Source: Desulfamplus magnetovallimortis
GTDB lineage: Bacteria > Desulfobacterota > Desulfobacteria > Desulfobacterales > Desulfobacteraceae
Direction of reading: 5' to 3'
Assembly: GCF_900170035.1 (NCBI RefSeq)
Contig: NZ_LT828550.1
Span: 117,501-175,576 of the forward strand
DNA: 58,076 nucleotides
Shown here: positions 26,001 to 34,204 of the stretch, piece by piece
Layout of the letters: each line of letters begins with the position of its first letter
Position numbering within the stretch: the stretch's first letter is position 1
Program-made: the position numbers and the translations under genes
Notes under the pieces: generated by a model
Database searches by the model: none
What the model saw: the letters and a program-made list of their open reading frames with translations, nothing else
Told to the model about the DNA's origin: nothing

Positions 26001-29000
26001 TAGGAGATATCAAAAGCAGTAATCATCCAAGATACCACCATAAATGGCAGGTGGCTTTTTATGCACTTCTTTTAAAGGAGATCGTTGATTTTCATGGTCT
26101 TGGCGTAAAAGTGTCATCAAGGGGATTTCTCATGACCCGACCATCAGGGAGAGATGGCGATTTCCTCTTGGGAGATGAACAGGTTAATTCTGTTTATGAA
26201 AAGCATTTTTTTGATCTTGAGCCTTTCATGGCAGCATTTCCCATGCTTCTGGAAAACTTTGACAGAACATTTTTAAGCCACCCTGAACTTGCAGAGCACA
26301 GGCTTCAGTCACACTGTACTTCATGTGAGTGGTTTGCAGGATGCTACAGCAATGCCCTTAAAAATGAAGATATCCAATTCCTGCCTGGCATCACTCATGG
26401 AGCCCTTTTGAAACTCAGAAAGATGGGGCTTTACACAATTGAAAAGGTTCATGAAAACTTTAGCCAAAGATATTGTACTATCATTAACCAGGTTGGTGAT
26501 GAGAAAAATGAGCAAAATTTTGAAGTATCTGATGTCAGTATTGATTCATTTAACAAAGACATTGAAGAGATTGATATAAGGCCAGAAGAACGACCCCAGA
26601 ATATTGAATTAATTGATAAAAATTTTTTTTCCACAGGAGAAATGCGGGTTCTAATCGGCAGATGTGATGCCTTTTTAAATAACCACATTCTACTTAATAA
26701 ATATAGAACCAGACTCTATCCTGTTGATATTTCAGCTTATATTTTTATTCATCTGATCCAGGATAGAGTTTCGCAAAAACCTGCGGAATTGGGGTTGATT
26801 GTTCTTGATGAACATTTCAAGGTTATTGATGAAAAGTTCTGGGTTCTTGACGAGAAATTATGTGTTTTTGACGAGAAATTATGTGTTATTGATGAAAAGT
26901 CCTGGGTTATTGATGGGAAATTATGTGCTATGAAAGATCTACCTGATGAACGCAAATGTTCAACATTTCATGGGGACTATGATAGCAGAATAGCTGTGTG
27001 GCTTGAATTTTCTGATTTTGTTTCCAGGATATGTAACTCGCACATTAGCTCAGGAAAAGGGGTGTTCTTTTTTCATTTTGGAGAGCAGACAAAGCACGCT
27101 ATTCTTGAATGGGGGGAGTCGGTTCTTGAATATCTCCATTCAGTCAATTGTGTTAGTTCAGTCAATTGTATCAGTTCGGTCAATCGTGTTAGTACGTTCA
27201 ATCATGTTAGTTCAGATAGTTTCAAAAAACCTGAATTCTTGTGGCAAACACAGCCATCCATGTGGTGTGATCTGAAGAAATTATTTCTGACTCATTTTCA
27301 TATGCCAGCTCCCGGGACTTTATCTCTTTTCACCCTTGCTCATATTTTGGGATGCAACAAAGGCATTGAAAAGCCTGAAAGTCTTTTTCATAATATCTCT
27401 TTTACATCTTCTGTTCATCGCACAGGCGATAAAAGAGCCAATAGTGATGGAGAATCAGACAATCAGGAGATAAATTTCGAGATTAAGTTGTTACTGGAAA
27501 CCATGATTGAGCTTTTTAAAAAAGCAGACAAAATGGTTGAGAGCCAGTGGTTTCATGAGTGGGAGGTATCTTCTGATTCAGAGTCTGCAACGGTTGCCCG
27601 CTTTATCAGTGAGGAGAGGCGTCTTAAAGAAGAGGATATACTTGACCTTCAGGAACTCACTTTGCACGAAAGGATGGAAAAATTCAGATCCCTTGCTTAT
27701 CTTCGATTCCGGAAAACCCGTATGGATGAAGAGAGAAATTCTCTGTACATTTTTAGTACCACAAAAAAAACAATGCCATCAAAATTCAGAGCCGGTGATT
27801 TTTTGAGGCTTGTATCCCATGGTATGAGAGATCTTCAGGGGGGCTTTCCTGTTATTGTTGCAGGATATGAGATGGATAGAGGCGAGATTTCCCTTAAATC
27901 AAGATCAGGCAGACTTAACCTTTGTGAAAAAACTTTATATTCACTTGAGGAGGATATTGCTGATTTTACAGAGGCCAAACTTTCACATGTTGCAGATTAT
28001 GTTTTTTCAGATGCTTTGTTTCATCCTGTTCATGATCTTTTGGCAGGTAAACTGTGCAGCAGGCAGGAGAGGGAGTCAAGCCAGTGGATAGAAAAATGGA
28101 TACAAAAATGCGATATTGACCTTAATTCTTATCAACAGGCAGCACTCTCTTTGCCATTTCATTACAAGGCAGTAATGATACAAGGCCCACCCGGAACAGG
28201 AAAAACACACCTTCTTGCATGGATTTTGATATCCCTTATAATGTGTGCCTTTGACAGAGGTATTCCACTAAGGATCGGGGTAAGTGCCCTGACACACCAG
28301 GCCATTGACAATGTTCTTTTAAAGGTTGCATCCCTTGTGACTCAGTGGTTGCCAGGTGATATGCCAGGAAATTTTTTTCCAGGCTCATGTATAAAATGGG
28401 GAAAATCCCCTGAAGGTAAAACTAAAGATGGGAATTCTTATTGTGAAGATAAGAGCTTTTCCGTTGAATATATGGATGATGCAGATGAGACCCTTGGCAG
28501 AACATGGAGTATTATAGGAGCCACTGGTTTTGGATTTTACAATCTTTTTAACAGCCGAAACGGAGATTTTCCGGATGCGCTTGACTGGGTTGTATTTGAT
28601 GAAGCCTCACAATTGCTTTTGCCCCAGGCTCTGCTATCAATTGTTTACGCTAAAGGCAATTTTCTTTTTCTTGGGGATGTTCATCAGTTGCCGCCGGTTG
28701 TCATGGGCAGTTACGGAGAGCTTGATGACTCTCTCCTTTCAAGGCTTATGGCAATTTATCCGGATTCACATAAGGTAAGCCTTGATATAACATACCGAAT
28801 GAATAAGGCCATTTGCGACTTCCCCAGCAGGATGTGGTACAAAAATATGCTTCATCCTGCACCTCTCAATGCTGATGCAGTTTTGAAGCTCAATGATTTT
28901 AATGATTCATATGAAGTTTGTGATGGGGAATTTTCAAGTCAGCTATATAAAATTCTTGACCCGGAAAAGCCTGTAGTGATTATGCTTGCAGAGCATGAAG

Positions 29001-29461
29001 GGTGTTCCCAGCAATGTGGATTGGAGGCTGAAATCATGGCATCTGTTGCCTGTGAGCTGATGGTTCGTTATGGAATTGAAGCTCAAAGGATAGCTTTGAT
29101 ATCTCCCCATAGAGCACAGAACAATGCCATTGCCGGAAGAGTTGCAGAGATGCTTGCAGGAACAGGCCTGCCCCTACCCCTTGTGGATACTGTGGAGCGG
29201 GTTCAGGGAGCGGAGCGTGATGTGATTCTGTTTGGAATCACCTCTTCCGACCCTGACCATGTGCTGAGCGAATTTTTAAACAGCCCAAATCGTTTGAATG
29301 TTGCCATGACAAGAGCAAAAAAGAAACTGATTATTACCGGCAGCAGGGCATTTTTCCATGCAATACCTGAAAGTGAGCATATGTTGGAAAGGAATCGTTG
29401 TTTTAAGGAGCTGCTCTCATATTGCAGGGAGCAGGGTGCCATTATTGAATTTTTTTGTTGA
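23009..29461 (+). CDS. Giant Lhr-like helicase / RecB-Cas4 nuclease / SF1 helicase fusion
   Basis: 2150 residues in one frame. Residues 1-560: Lhr-like SF2 helicase with ATGSGKS (Lys54), DEIH 153-156, SAT and QRIGRANR 336-343. Residues about 860-1115: RecB/Cas4-type nuclease with Cys879, His917, Asp987, Asp1000-x-Lys1002 (GDIK), Gln1014/Tyr1018, and CxxC...C at 1103, 1106, 1112, the full set for an active PD-(D/E)xK nuclease with a 4Fe-4S cluster. Residues about 1120-1150 resemble a helix-hairpin-helix. About 1210-1480 resembles the RNase H-like part of TM0106-type proteins but with weak acidic motifs. Residues 1690-2150: SF1 (UPF1/Dna2-like) helicase with GPPGTGKT 1726-1733, DEAS 1864-1867, VQGAERD and NVAMTRAKKKL. 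It looks like an Lhr protein fused to a whole TM0106-type protein. Three in-frame tandem repeat tracts interrupt the linkers. Start overlaps the ATPase gene (ATGA). Confidence 0.88.
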   Translation: MKKGEHLSPLMQLPNTFRPFYGAFPGLYSAQLEAISPILDGRDLILQAATGSGKSEAVLAPCIESIIRGGRKTSLLYIIPTRALAVDLIRRFEPVISERLGLNLAIRTGDLKRSGGKRPDVMFTTPESLDVMLGSTNGEIRAFLGRVGCVIIDEIHPLIFSYRGVHLAHLLIRLERRTGSKIQRIAMSATIADVNALIKAFHFRPFPFTTHITTSVNRKIDARIIHLKNEDREFTRFLKDLHDTWGYRKILVFANSRGACDRLFAIANRMGRFKGVSELHYSNLKPGERKNAENRFRKGNKALCIATSTLELGIDVGDVDAVILYEPPDSVSAFLQRIGRANRRENKVNFWGICRGEQASIQVVRFLALLHLARGGVVESPSARTLPSVMVQQIISCLYEKKIISLPAIEELFLSQKNSIMPSINSSCKIAMKAIFQSLEKTKWLKKAFVSGLFSGGFQYGKHLSEYRIWGNFPETDDEYILELIKHHSTNLEVDRPKAIADIPRSIVNQMDVGDRVYIVGRRLQIVKIDSDEDRRRVFAVSTNSSTDKDIVWLGMGAHVSFEVAQMMRTILKNDFSNKDGFPQSQSVDLIDEHSQSVGVIDEPLQSISVIDDPSLFSRTRSLLESELNMQEMAVILDNGIEVLQGKKTTFLYLTFLGTAGNIVLEWCIRKYIDNKDVFVASNEIGIECSRLVKFEKLKLPESRDSLKKWVGDNINIVRNIIPLNLFSKYLPHELLAEEVTDFLFHQKVIERFLQYRCHTSEVVSGDLSAIADGYSMKSETDRYSLDSGKRVGDDYLNNLEKLVEHGHERGIELSEYYHRIVEITPSTPSLLELEKTKWSKIDIPSIPEKDHQRIKNNQEFPKTLTATMVSDYFIHAQCNRRLYFKYYRCDAPDTMFVRSDEEIALRESALARGVLHEQNVMKALQASGINVFRMPSHKDISAEDRLQAFLEKISGQSPPLYLSQPFLKVDSIYKDRFDLHAIGVPDLVFVDGDKLEVGDIKSSNHPRYHHKWQVAFYALLLKEIVDFHGLGVKVSSRGFLMTRPSGRDGDFLLGDEQVNSVYEKHFFDLEPFMAAFPMLLENFDRTFLSHPELAEHRLQSHCTSCEWFAGCYSNALKNEDIQFLPGITHGALLKLRKMGLYTIEKVHENFSQRYCTIINQVGDEKNEQNFEVSDVSIDSFNKDIEEIDIRPEERPQNIELIDKNFFSTGEMRVLIGRCDAFLNNHILLNKYRTRLYPVDISAYIFIHLIQDRVSQKPAELGLIVLDEHFKVIDEKFWVLDEKLCVFDEKLCVIDEKSWVIDGKLCAMKDLPDERKCSTFHGDYDSRIAVWLEFSDFVSRICNSHISSGKGVFFFHFGEQTKHAILEWGESVLEYLHSVNCVSSVNCISSVNRVSTFNHVSSDSFKKPEFLWQTQPSMWCDLKKLFLTHFHMPAPGTLSLFTLAHILGCNKGIEKPESLFHNISFTSSVHRTGDKRANSDGESDNQEINFEIKLLLETMIELFKKADKMVESQWFHEWEVSSDSESATVARFISEERRLKEEDILDLQELTLHERMEKFRSLAYLRFRKTRMDEERNSLYIFSTTKKTMPSKFRAGDFLRLVSHGMRDLQGGFPVIVAGYEMDRGEISLKSRSGRLNLCEKTLYSLEEDIADFTEAKLSHVADYVFSDALFHPVHDLLAGKLCSRQERESSQWIEKWIQKCDIDLNSYQQAALSLPFHYKAVMIQGPPGTGKTHLLAWILISLIMCAFDRGIPLRIGVSALTHQAIDNVLLKVASLVTQWLPGDMPGNFFPGSCIKWGKSPEGKTKDGNSYCEDKSFSVEYMDDADETLGRTWSIIGATGFGFYNLFNSRNGDFPDALDWVVFDEASQLLLPQALLSIVYAKGNFLFLGDVHQLPPVVMGSYGELDDSLLSRLMAIYPDSHKVSLDITYRMNKAICDFPSRMWYKNMLHPAPLNADAVLKLNDFNDSYEVCDGEFSSQLYKILDPEKPVVIMLAEHEGCSQQCGLEAEIMASVACELMVRYGIEAQRIALISPHRAQNNAIAGRVAEMLAGTGLPLPLVDTVERVQGAERDVILFGITSSDPDHVLSEFLNSPNRLNVAMTRAKKKLIITGSRAFFHAIPESEHMLERNRCFKELLSYCREQGAIIEFFC
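24764..24853 (+). repeat. In-frame tandem repeat, 3 x 30 bp
   Basis: Encodes QSVDLIDEHS, QSVGVIDEPL, QSISVIDDPS (residues 586-615 of the giant helicase), in the linker after the SF2 helicase. Confidence 0.9.
26801..26926 (+). repeat. In-frame tandem repeat, 6 x 21 bp
   Basis: Encodes seven-residue units VLDEHFK, VIDEKFW, VLDEKLC, VFDEKLC, VIDEKSW, VIDGKLC, from residue 1265 of the giant helicase, within the RNase H-like region. Confidence 0.9.
27140..27211 (+). repeat. In-frame tandem repeat, 4 x 18 bp
   Basis: Encodes SVNCVS, SVNCIS, SVNRVS, TFNHVS from residue 1378 of the giant helicase. Confidence 0.9.
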
Positions 29462-29462
29462 T

Positions 29463-30203
29463 TCAATCCAGTTCGCATTCACTGGAGGAGCTGTTAATGT
29501 CAATAATGGTTTGGCCCTTTATATATTCCTGGGTTTTGTAACAATTAATATTCATAAGTTTGTTGGTAATAACGCGCATCTTTTCAAGGTGTTCAAGGAT
29601 TTCCATGATATCTTTCTGAAATGAAGGGGCTTTATCATTCTCGTTTGAAATATCGTCGGCCAGAAGCTGAAGAAGGATTATGGCAGCAGTCATGGGCTGG
29701 TTCATTTCGTGGCACACAGCACCTGACATCTCAAGAACACCTTTGAGTTTTTCACTTCGGATCAACTTTGCTTCCATCTCTTTTTGCTCTGTAATATCAA
29801 AACAAGCTCCGTCAATCCATAGCAGTTTTCCCTTAGCGTCGTATTGTGCCTTTCCTCTTTCAGAAATCCATTTTATCTGTCCGTCAAGGCATTTGATTCT
29901 GTATTCAACTGTAAAAATTTCCCTTCTGGCAACGCCATTAAAAAGGGCTTTTACAACTTTTTCACGGTCTTCAGGCAGAATAATGCTGTTGAAGCTGCGT
30001 ACTCTGTTATTAAGAAAGTCATCGGCTGGATAGCCACTCAGCTCTTCCACACCGCAGCTCATGAAATCCATGACAAAGCCAGCATCTTTTACAACTCTGC
30101 ATCTGTATATGGCGCCTGGGATATTTTTGATCATTGATTCGTACTGCATTGCATTGTTGCAGGCAGGAGAACAAATAGATGCCGGGTCATTTTTTTTTGC
30201 CAT
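29463..30203 (-). CDS. PAS domain protein with HisKA phosphoacceptor but no kinase catalytic domain
   Basis: A 246-residue cytoplasmic protein. One PAS/PAC unit (about residues 25-145; VEYRIKCLDGQIKWISERG and WIDGACFDITEQK) is followed by a HisKA dimerisation segment with the H-box CHEMNQPMTAA. It then ends after one more helix, with no HATPase_c domain. The frame ends naturally one base from the stop of the giant helicase gene, with no visible remnant of an ATPase domain. An AGGAA site precedes the ATG. It could be phosphorylated by another kinase, or be a truncated sensor. Confidence 0.8.
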   Translation of the reverse strand: MAKKNDPASICSPACNNAMQYESMIKNIPGAIYRCRVVKDAGFVMDFMSCGVEELSGYPADDFLNNRVRSFNSIILPEDREKVVKALFNGVARREIFTVEYRIKCLDGQIKWISERGKAQYDAKGKLLWIDGACFDITEQKEMEAKLIRSEKLKGVLEMSGAVCHEMNQPMTAAIILLQLLADDISNENDKAPSFQKDIMEILEHLEKMRVITNKLMNINCYKTQEYIKGQTIIDINSSSSECELD

Positions 30204-30244
30204 GAATATTCCTGGTTATTGGTTAAATTTTTTCATTGTTATTG

Positions 30245-30366
30245 AATAATCTGTCATCTGTTCACAAGAACAATATTTTTGTATCATTTGTGGTTATTGA
30301 TTAGGCATTTTTATTATTTTTGGATAATTTGTCATCTGTTAACAAGAACAACATTTTTATATCACT
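30245..30366. repeat. Direct duplication, period 78 bp, in an intergenic region
   Basis: ATAATCTGTCATCTGTTCAC with following AAGAACAATATTTTTGTATCA recurs 78 bases later as ATAATTTGTCATCTGTTAAC with AAGAACAACATTTTTATATCA. Non-coding; just upstream of the PAS gene start. The rest of 30367-30566 shows no gene. Confidence 0.7.
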
Positions 30367-30566
30367 TAATAAAGCTAAAATCCACTTTCTTATGCACCGC
30401 TGTTAAGTGAGAATGGAGTTATATCCCCAACAAGGTAAGCACTGAAAGCTCAAATATCTTGACAGCTTTAACAGCATCATATTACAAGCACAACTATTAA
30501 CATTCTTTTGTCTGCTTACGGCAGGGAACATCCACATTCTGTACAGCAGTTTTCAGAAGAATCCAT

Positions 30567-30673
30567 GGCATATTTCATATTTGCTCCAAAGTAGTTTACG
30601 CTTTTTTGAGCCAGGCTTACCACGATATGGATAGAACTCTCTTAAAAGTGTGAAGCGGGGAATGAAGGATGCC
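30567..30673 (-). mobile_element. 105-107-bp MITE-like family, copy B
   Basis: Inverted relative to copy A: GGCATATTTCATATTTG at the left, GGGGAATGAAGGATGCC at the right, internal GTTTACGCTTTTTTGAG and AAAAGTGTGAA. Flanked by GAATCCAT (30559-30566) and GAATCCTT (30674-30681), a 7 of 8 match consistent with an 8-bp target duplication. It lies 36 bases before the amino-acid ABC transporter operon. Confidence 0.85.
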
Positions 30674-30709
30674 GAATCCTTATTATATTTTTTAAACAGG
30701 AGAAAATAG

Positions 30710-31456
30710 ATGAAAAAAATTATGACCATTCTTGTTGCATTTATGGTGGCGCTCTCATTTGCTGGAAATGGCTTTGCCAAAAATCTTACAATTGCAACAG
30801 ACACCAACTTCCCTCCCTTTGAGTTCAAAGATCCAAAAACAGGTAACCATACTGGATTTGATGTTGAATTGTGGGATGCAATTGCAAAACATATCGGGAT
30901 TGAATATGACCTTCAGCCCATGGATTTTAACGGTATTATTCCCGGCCTTCAGTCCGGACAGCTTGATGCAGGTATTGCAGGTATAACAATCAAGCCTGAG
31001 AGAGCCGAGGTTGTTGATTTTTCTGATCCTTACTACAATGCAGGACTTCTTCTGCTGGTCAAGGCAACCACAAATGACATTGAAAAAATTGAAGATCTTG
31101 AAGGCAAGATTGTGGCCACAAAACTTGGCACAACAAGCGAGGATTTTCTCAAGAAAAATGCAAAGGCAAAAGAGGTAAAACTTTATCCAAACAATGATGC
31201 AATGTTCATGGAGTTGATGATGGGCGGAGCAGACGCTGTTATGTTTGACTCTCCTGTTATTGCAAACTATGTACGTGAAGTTGGAAAAGATAGTGTAAAA
31301 GTTGTAGGGCCTCTTTATATGGGACAGTCTTACGGCATTGGTTTTCCAAAGGGAAGTGAGCTTGTTGGCAAGGTAAATGAGGCTCTAAAGGCACTTAAGG
31401 AAAATGGATCTTACCGTGCGCTTTATCTTAAATGGTTTAATACAGAACCCAAATAG
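30710..31456 (+). CDS. Amino-acid ABC transporter substrate-binding protein
   Basis: Periplasmic binding protein (SBP_bac_3, GlnH-like), 248 residues. Signal peptide KKIMTILVAFMVALSFAGNGFA, then NLTIATDTNFPPFEFKDPKTG and GFDVELWDAIAKHIG, and GIAGITIKPERAEVVDFSDPYY, the family signature. C-terminal SELVGKVNEALKALKENGSY is typical. Polar amino acid (glutamine-like) specificity is likely but not fixed. An AGGAG site precedes the ATG. The permease gene follows after a 294-base gap containing a large inverted repeat. Confidence 0.92.
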   Translation: MKKIMTILVAFMVALSFAGNGFAKNLTIATDTNFPPFEFKDPKTGNHTGFDVELWDAIAKHIGIEYDLQPMDFNGIIPGLQSGQLDAGIAGITIKPERAEVVDFSDPYYNAGLLLLVKATTNDIEKIEDLEGKIVATKLGTTSEDFLKKNAKAKEVKLYPNNDAMFMELMMGGADAVMFDSPVIANYVREVGKDSVKVVGPLYMGQSYGIGFPKGSELVGKVNEALKALKENGSYRALYLKWFNTEPK

Positions 31457-31471
31457 AGATGAATCATTTAT

Positions 31472-31730
31472 ACTTTCCCTCCTCAGGTCAAGGAAGATAC
31501 TGTTGATTTAAGGATCTCTTTTGGATATCCAAAGTAATAAGTAATTGGGTTTAATTAACTTACCCAAGCTCCCCATCGTAAGCCTGTAAGAAGTGGCTGG
31601 AGGTGATATTAATGGGCAAGTTATTAAAAATCAATTCCTAAAGTATTCAGGGACAAGCCTTACAGCAGCAATAGTTGGTGATCTCCTATGAGCTTAAGTC
31701 AACAAATTGTTCTGGCCAAGGAGGGAAAGT
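31472..31730. mobile_element. 259-bp long inverted-repeat element within the ABC transporter operon
   Basis: Ends ACTTTCCCTCCT (31472-31483) and AGGAGGGAAAGT (31719-31730) are perfect inverted repeats. Internal segments also pair: TTGATTTAAGG with CTTAAGTCAA, and AACTTACCCA with TGGGCAAGTT. No coding potential. It looks like a MITE or a large structured RNA between the binding-protein and permease genes. Confidence 0.75.
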
Positions 31731-31750
31731 CTAACAATTAAGGAGTCATA

Positions 31751-32422
31751 ATGCAATTTCAGTTTGACTGGTCTGCTTTTTTTGAAAGTTTTCCCATGTT
31801 GATGCGGGGAATCAAGTTTACCATTGTTATAACCATTGGAGGCCTGGTGTTTGGTTTTTTGATTGGTGCCTTTATGGGCCTTATGAAACTTGCCCGCCAT
31901 GTTGTCCCCAGAACCCTTGCCATTACTTATATTGAGGCTATCCGTGGAACACCAATGCTTGTTCAGGCCATGTTTTTATACTATGGCGTGCCAATGGCAA
32001 TGGGACTCAGGATACCACCATTGACTGCGGGTATTATTATTATTGCTATCAATTCAGGTGCATATATTGCAGAGATCGTCAGAGGTTCTGTGCAGTCAAT
32101 TGATCCCGGACAGACTGAAGCCGGACGTTCCATAGGTCTTACACGCTCCCAGACCATGCTTTACATTGTGTGGCCCCAGGCATTTAAACGAATGATTCCA
32201 CCCCTTGGCAATCAGTTTATAATAAGCCTTAAGGATACATCTCTTCTTATGGTAATAGGTGTAGGAGAACTTTTAAGAACAGGACAGGAGATTGTGGCAG
32301 TGAGTTTTAAGGCGTTTGAGGTCTATCTTGCAGTGGCTGTGGTCTATCTTGTCATGACCCTCACAATTGCCAGGGGGCTGAGGGTACTTGAAAATCACCT
32401 TGAAATGAAAACCAAACGTTAA
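31751..32422 (+). CDS. Amino-acid ABC transporter permease
   Basis: Inner-membrane permease of the HisM/GlnP type, 223 residues with five or so hydrophobic segments. The EAA loop reads EAGRSIGLTRSQTMLYIVWPQA followed by FKRMIPPLGNQFI. TYIEAIRGTPMLVQAMFLYYG is the family N-terminal signature. AAGGAGT ribosome binding site. Part of the binding protein-permease-ATPase operon. Confidence 0.94.
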   Translation: MQFQFDWSAFFESFPMLMRGIKFTIVITIGGLVFGFLIGAFMGLMKLARHVVPRTLAITYIEAIRGTPMLVQAMFLYYGVPMAMGLRIPPLTAGIIIIAINSGAYIAEIVRGSVQSIDPGQTEAGRSIGLTRSQTMLYIVWPQAFKRMIPPLGNQFIISLKDTSLLMVIGVGELLRTGQEIVAVSFKAFEVYLAVAVVYLVMTLTIARGLRVLENHLEMKTKR

Positions 32423-32472
32423 AAAACGGTCAACAAATTTGAAACACAACCACAATCGAGGGTGTAAAAAGA

Positions 32473-33216
32473 ATGGAATCTACGGAAATGATTAAAATTG
32501 TAAACCTTCATAAAAATTATGGTGAGCTGGAGGTTATAAAGGGAATCAATCTTGAAATAAGGGCTGGCGAAGTTGTTTGTATTATAGGCCCTTCAGGATC
32601 AGGTAAATCAACGGTACTTCGTTGTATAAACCGCCTTGAGACTCCGACCTCAGGAACCATAATCGTTGATGGCAAGGATATAATGGATTCCGAAACAGAC
32701 ATCAACCATGTTCGTACAGAAGCTGGCATGGTTTTCCAGCAATTTAACCTTTTCCCACATATGACAGTTCTTGATAATGTTACCATAGGCCCTGTAAAAG
32801 TAAGAAAAATATCTGTAACTGAAGCTGAGAAACTGGGGCGCTCCCTGCTTGAAAAAGTGGGGCTTGCCGACAAGGCTAAAAACTATCCGGAACAGCTTTC
32901 AGGTGGCCAGAAACAGAGGGTGGCAATTGCAAGGGCACTATCCCTTAAGCCAAAGGTGATTCTTTTTGATGAACCAACATCTGCTCTTGATCCCGAGCTT
33001 GTAGGGGAGGTTCTGGAGGTAATGAAACAGCTTGCATCAGAGGGTATGACCATGGTTGTTGTAACCCATGAAATGGGCTTTGCAAGGGATGTTGCTGACA
33101 GGGTTATTTTCATAGATAAAGGTGTGATTCAGGAAGATAATGCTCCTGATGCCTTTTTTTCCAATCCTGAAAATCCAAGATTAAGGGATTTTCTGGGTAA
33201 GGTCGCAGAACATTAA
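32473..33216 (+). CDS. Amino-acid ABC transporter ATP-binding protein
   Basis: GlnQ/HisP-type ATPase, 247 residues: Walker [11 protein letters not shown]-loop [15 protein letters not shown], signature [15 protein letters not shown], Walker [17 protein letters not shown], and the His switch [10 protein letters not shown]. All motifs intact. Met6 is an alternative start. It energises the neighbouring permease. The AEC carrier gene begins one base after its stop codon. Confidence 0.96.
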   Translation: MESTEMIKIVNLHKNYGELEVIKGINLEIRAGEVVCIIGPSGSGKSTVLRCINRLETPTSGTIIVDGKDIMDSETDINHVRTEAGMVFQQFNLFPHMTVLDNVTIGPVKVRKISVTEAEKLGRSLLEKVGLADKAKNYPEQLSGGQKQRVAIARALSLKPKVILFDEPTSALDPELVGEVLEVMKQLASEGMTMVVVTHEMGFARDVADRVIFIDKGVIQEDNAPDAFFSNPENPRLRDFLGKVAEH

Positions 33217-33217
33217 A

Positions 33218-34132
33218 ATGGTTTTTAATACGCTTTTTCCTGTTTTTGCAATGATTCTAATGGGGAGGCTTCTTAAACTGACTGGCTTTACAGGTCAGGA
33301 ATTTTTCAAAAATGCCGACAGGCTTGTCTATTATATTTTTTTCCCCTGTATGCTTTTCTGGAAGATAGGCGGTGCCAGCGCCGATGCACTTCCTGATCCT
33401 TCTTTGCCTTTTGCAGCTTTATGCGCTGTGATGCTTGTTTTTAGTATAACCACACTTTTTATCGCATTTACAGGAGTTCCTGATTTTCAGGCAGGGACAT
33501 TTTCACAGAGCTGTTACCGTTTTAATACATATATAGGGCTTGCCATTGTTCTGAATGCCCAGGGTGAAGCAGGTGTTGTAACTTTTGGCATTCTGGCAGG
33601 TTTTCTTATTCCGGTTATCAATGTACTTTCCATATCAATTCTTATCTGGTTTTCCGGTAGAAACTACAGTTCAAGGGCACGCTTTGCACGATTGTTAAAA
33701 GCGTTACTCTCAAATCCCCTTATTGTGGCATGTATCAGCGGAATTATCTTTTCCCGCCTGGGTCTTTTTTTTCCACCAGCCATTGATAATTTTTTTCGCA
33801 TGATATCCATGGTGACTCTTCCCCTTGCCCTTTTGTCCATCGGCAGCACTTTCTCCTTTGCTGCTGTCAGGGGCAATATCGCTTTGTCGGTTGTTTCGGC
33901 TCTTTTTAAAATGGGGATGCTTCCCCTGGCGGGTCTGCTTTTTATGATTCATTTTGGAGTTACAGGTGAATCCTTTAAAACCGGCCTGATTTTTTTCTGC
34001 CTTCCCACTTCAACGGCAATATATGTACTCTCGTCACAGATGAACAGTGACACTGAACTTGCTGCTGCATCCATTGTATTTTCAACAATGATGTCAATTT
34101 TTTCCCTTTCCATGGTGTTGAGTATCATGTAA
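33218..34132 (+). CDS. AEC-family (auxin efflux carrier-like) transporter
   Basis: A 304-residue polytopic membrane protein with about ten hydrophobic segments. Family features include NADRLVYYIFFPCMLFWKI, the central SQSCYRFNTYIGLAIV and LLSNPLIVACISGII; these match MdcF/YfdV-type carriers of small organic anions. It starts one base after the ABC ATPase gene, so it is co-transcribed; exporter for a product of the same substrate is a possibility. Confidence 0.85.
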   Translation: MVFNTLFPVFAMILMGRLLKLTGFTGQEFFKNADRLVYYIFFPCMLFWKIGGASADALPDPSLPFAALCAVMLVFSITTLFIAFTGVPDFQAGTFSQSCYRFNTYIGLAIVLNAQGEAGVVTFGILAGFLIPVINVLSISILIWFSGRNYSSRARFARLLKALLSNPLIVACISGIIFSRLGLFFPPAIDNFFRMISMVTLPLALLSIGSTFSFAAVRGNIALSVVSALFKMGMLPLAGLLFMIHFGVTGESFKTGLIFFCLPTSTAIYVLSSQMNSDTELAAASIVFSTMMSIFSLSMVLSIM

Positions 34133-34204
34133 TCCCGGGTAAGATGGTTCGGGGTTTTTCTACACGACGATCAAACCTTGAAAGAACAATAGGGATACCC
34201 ATAT

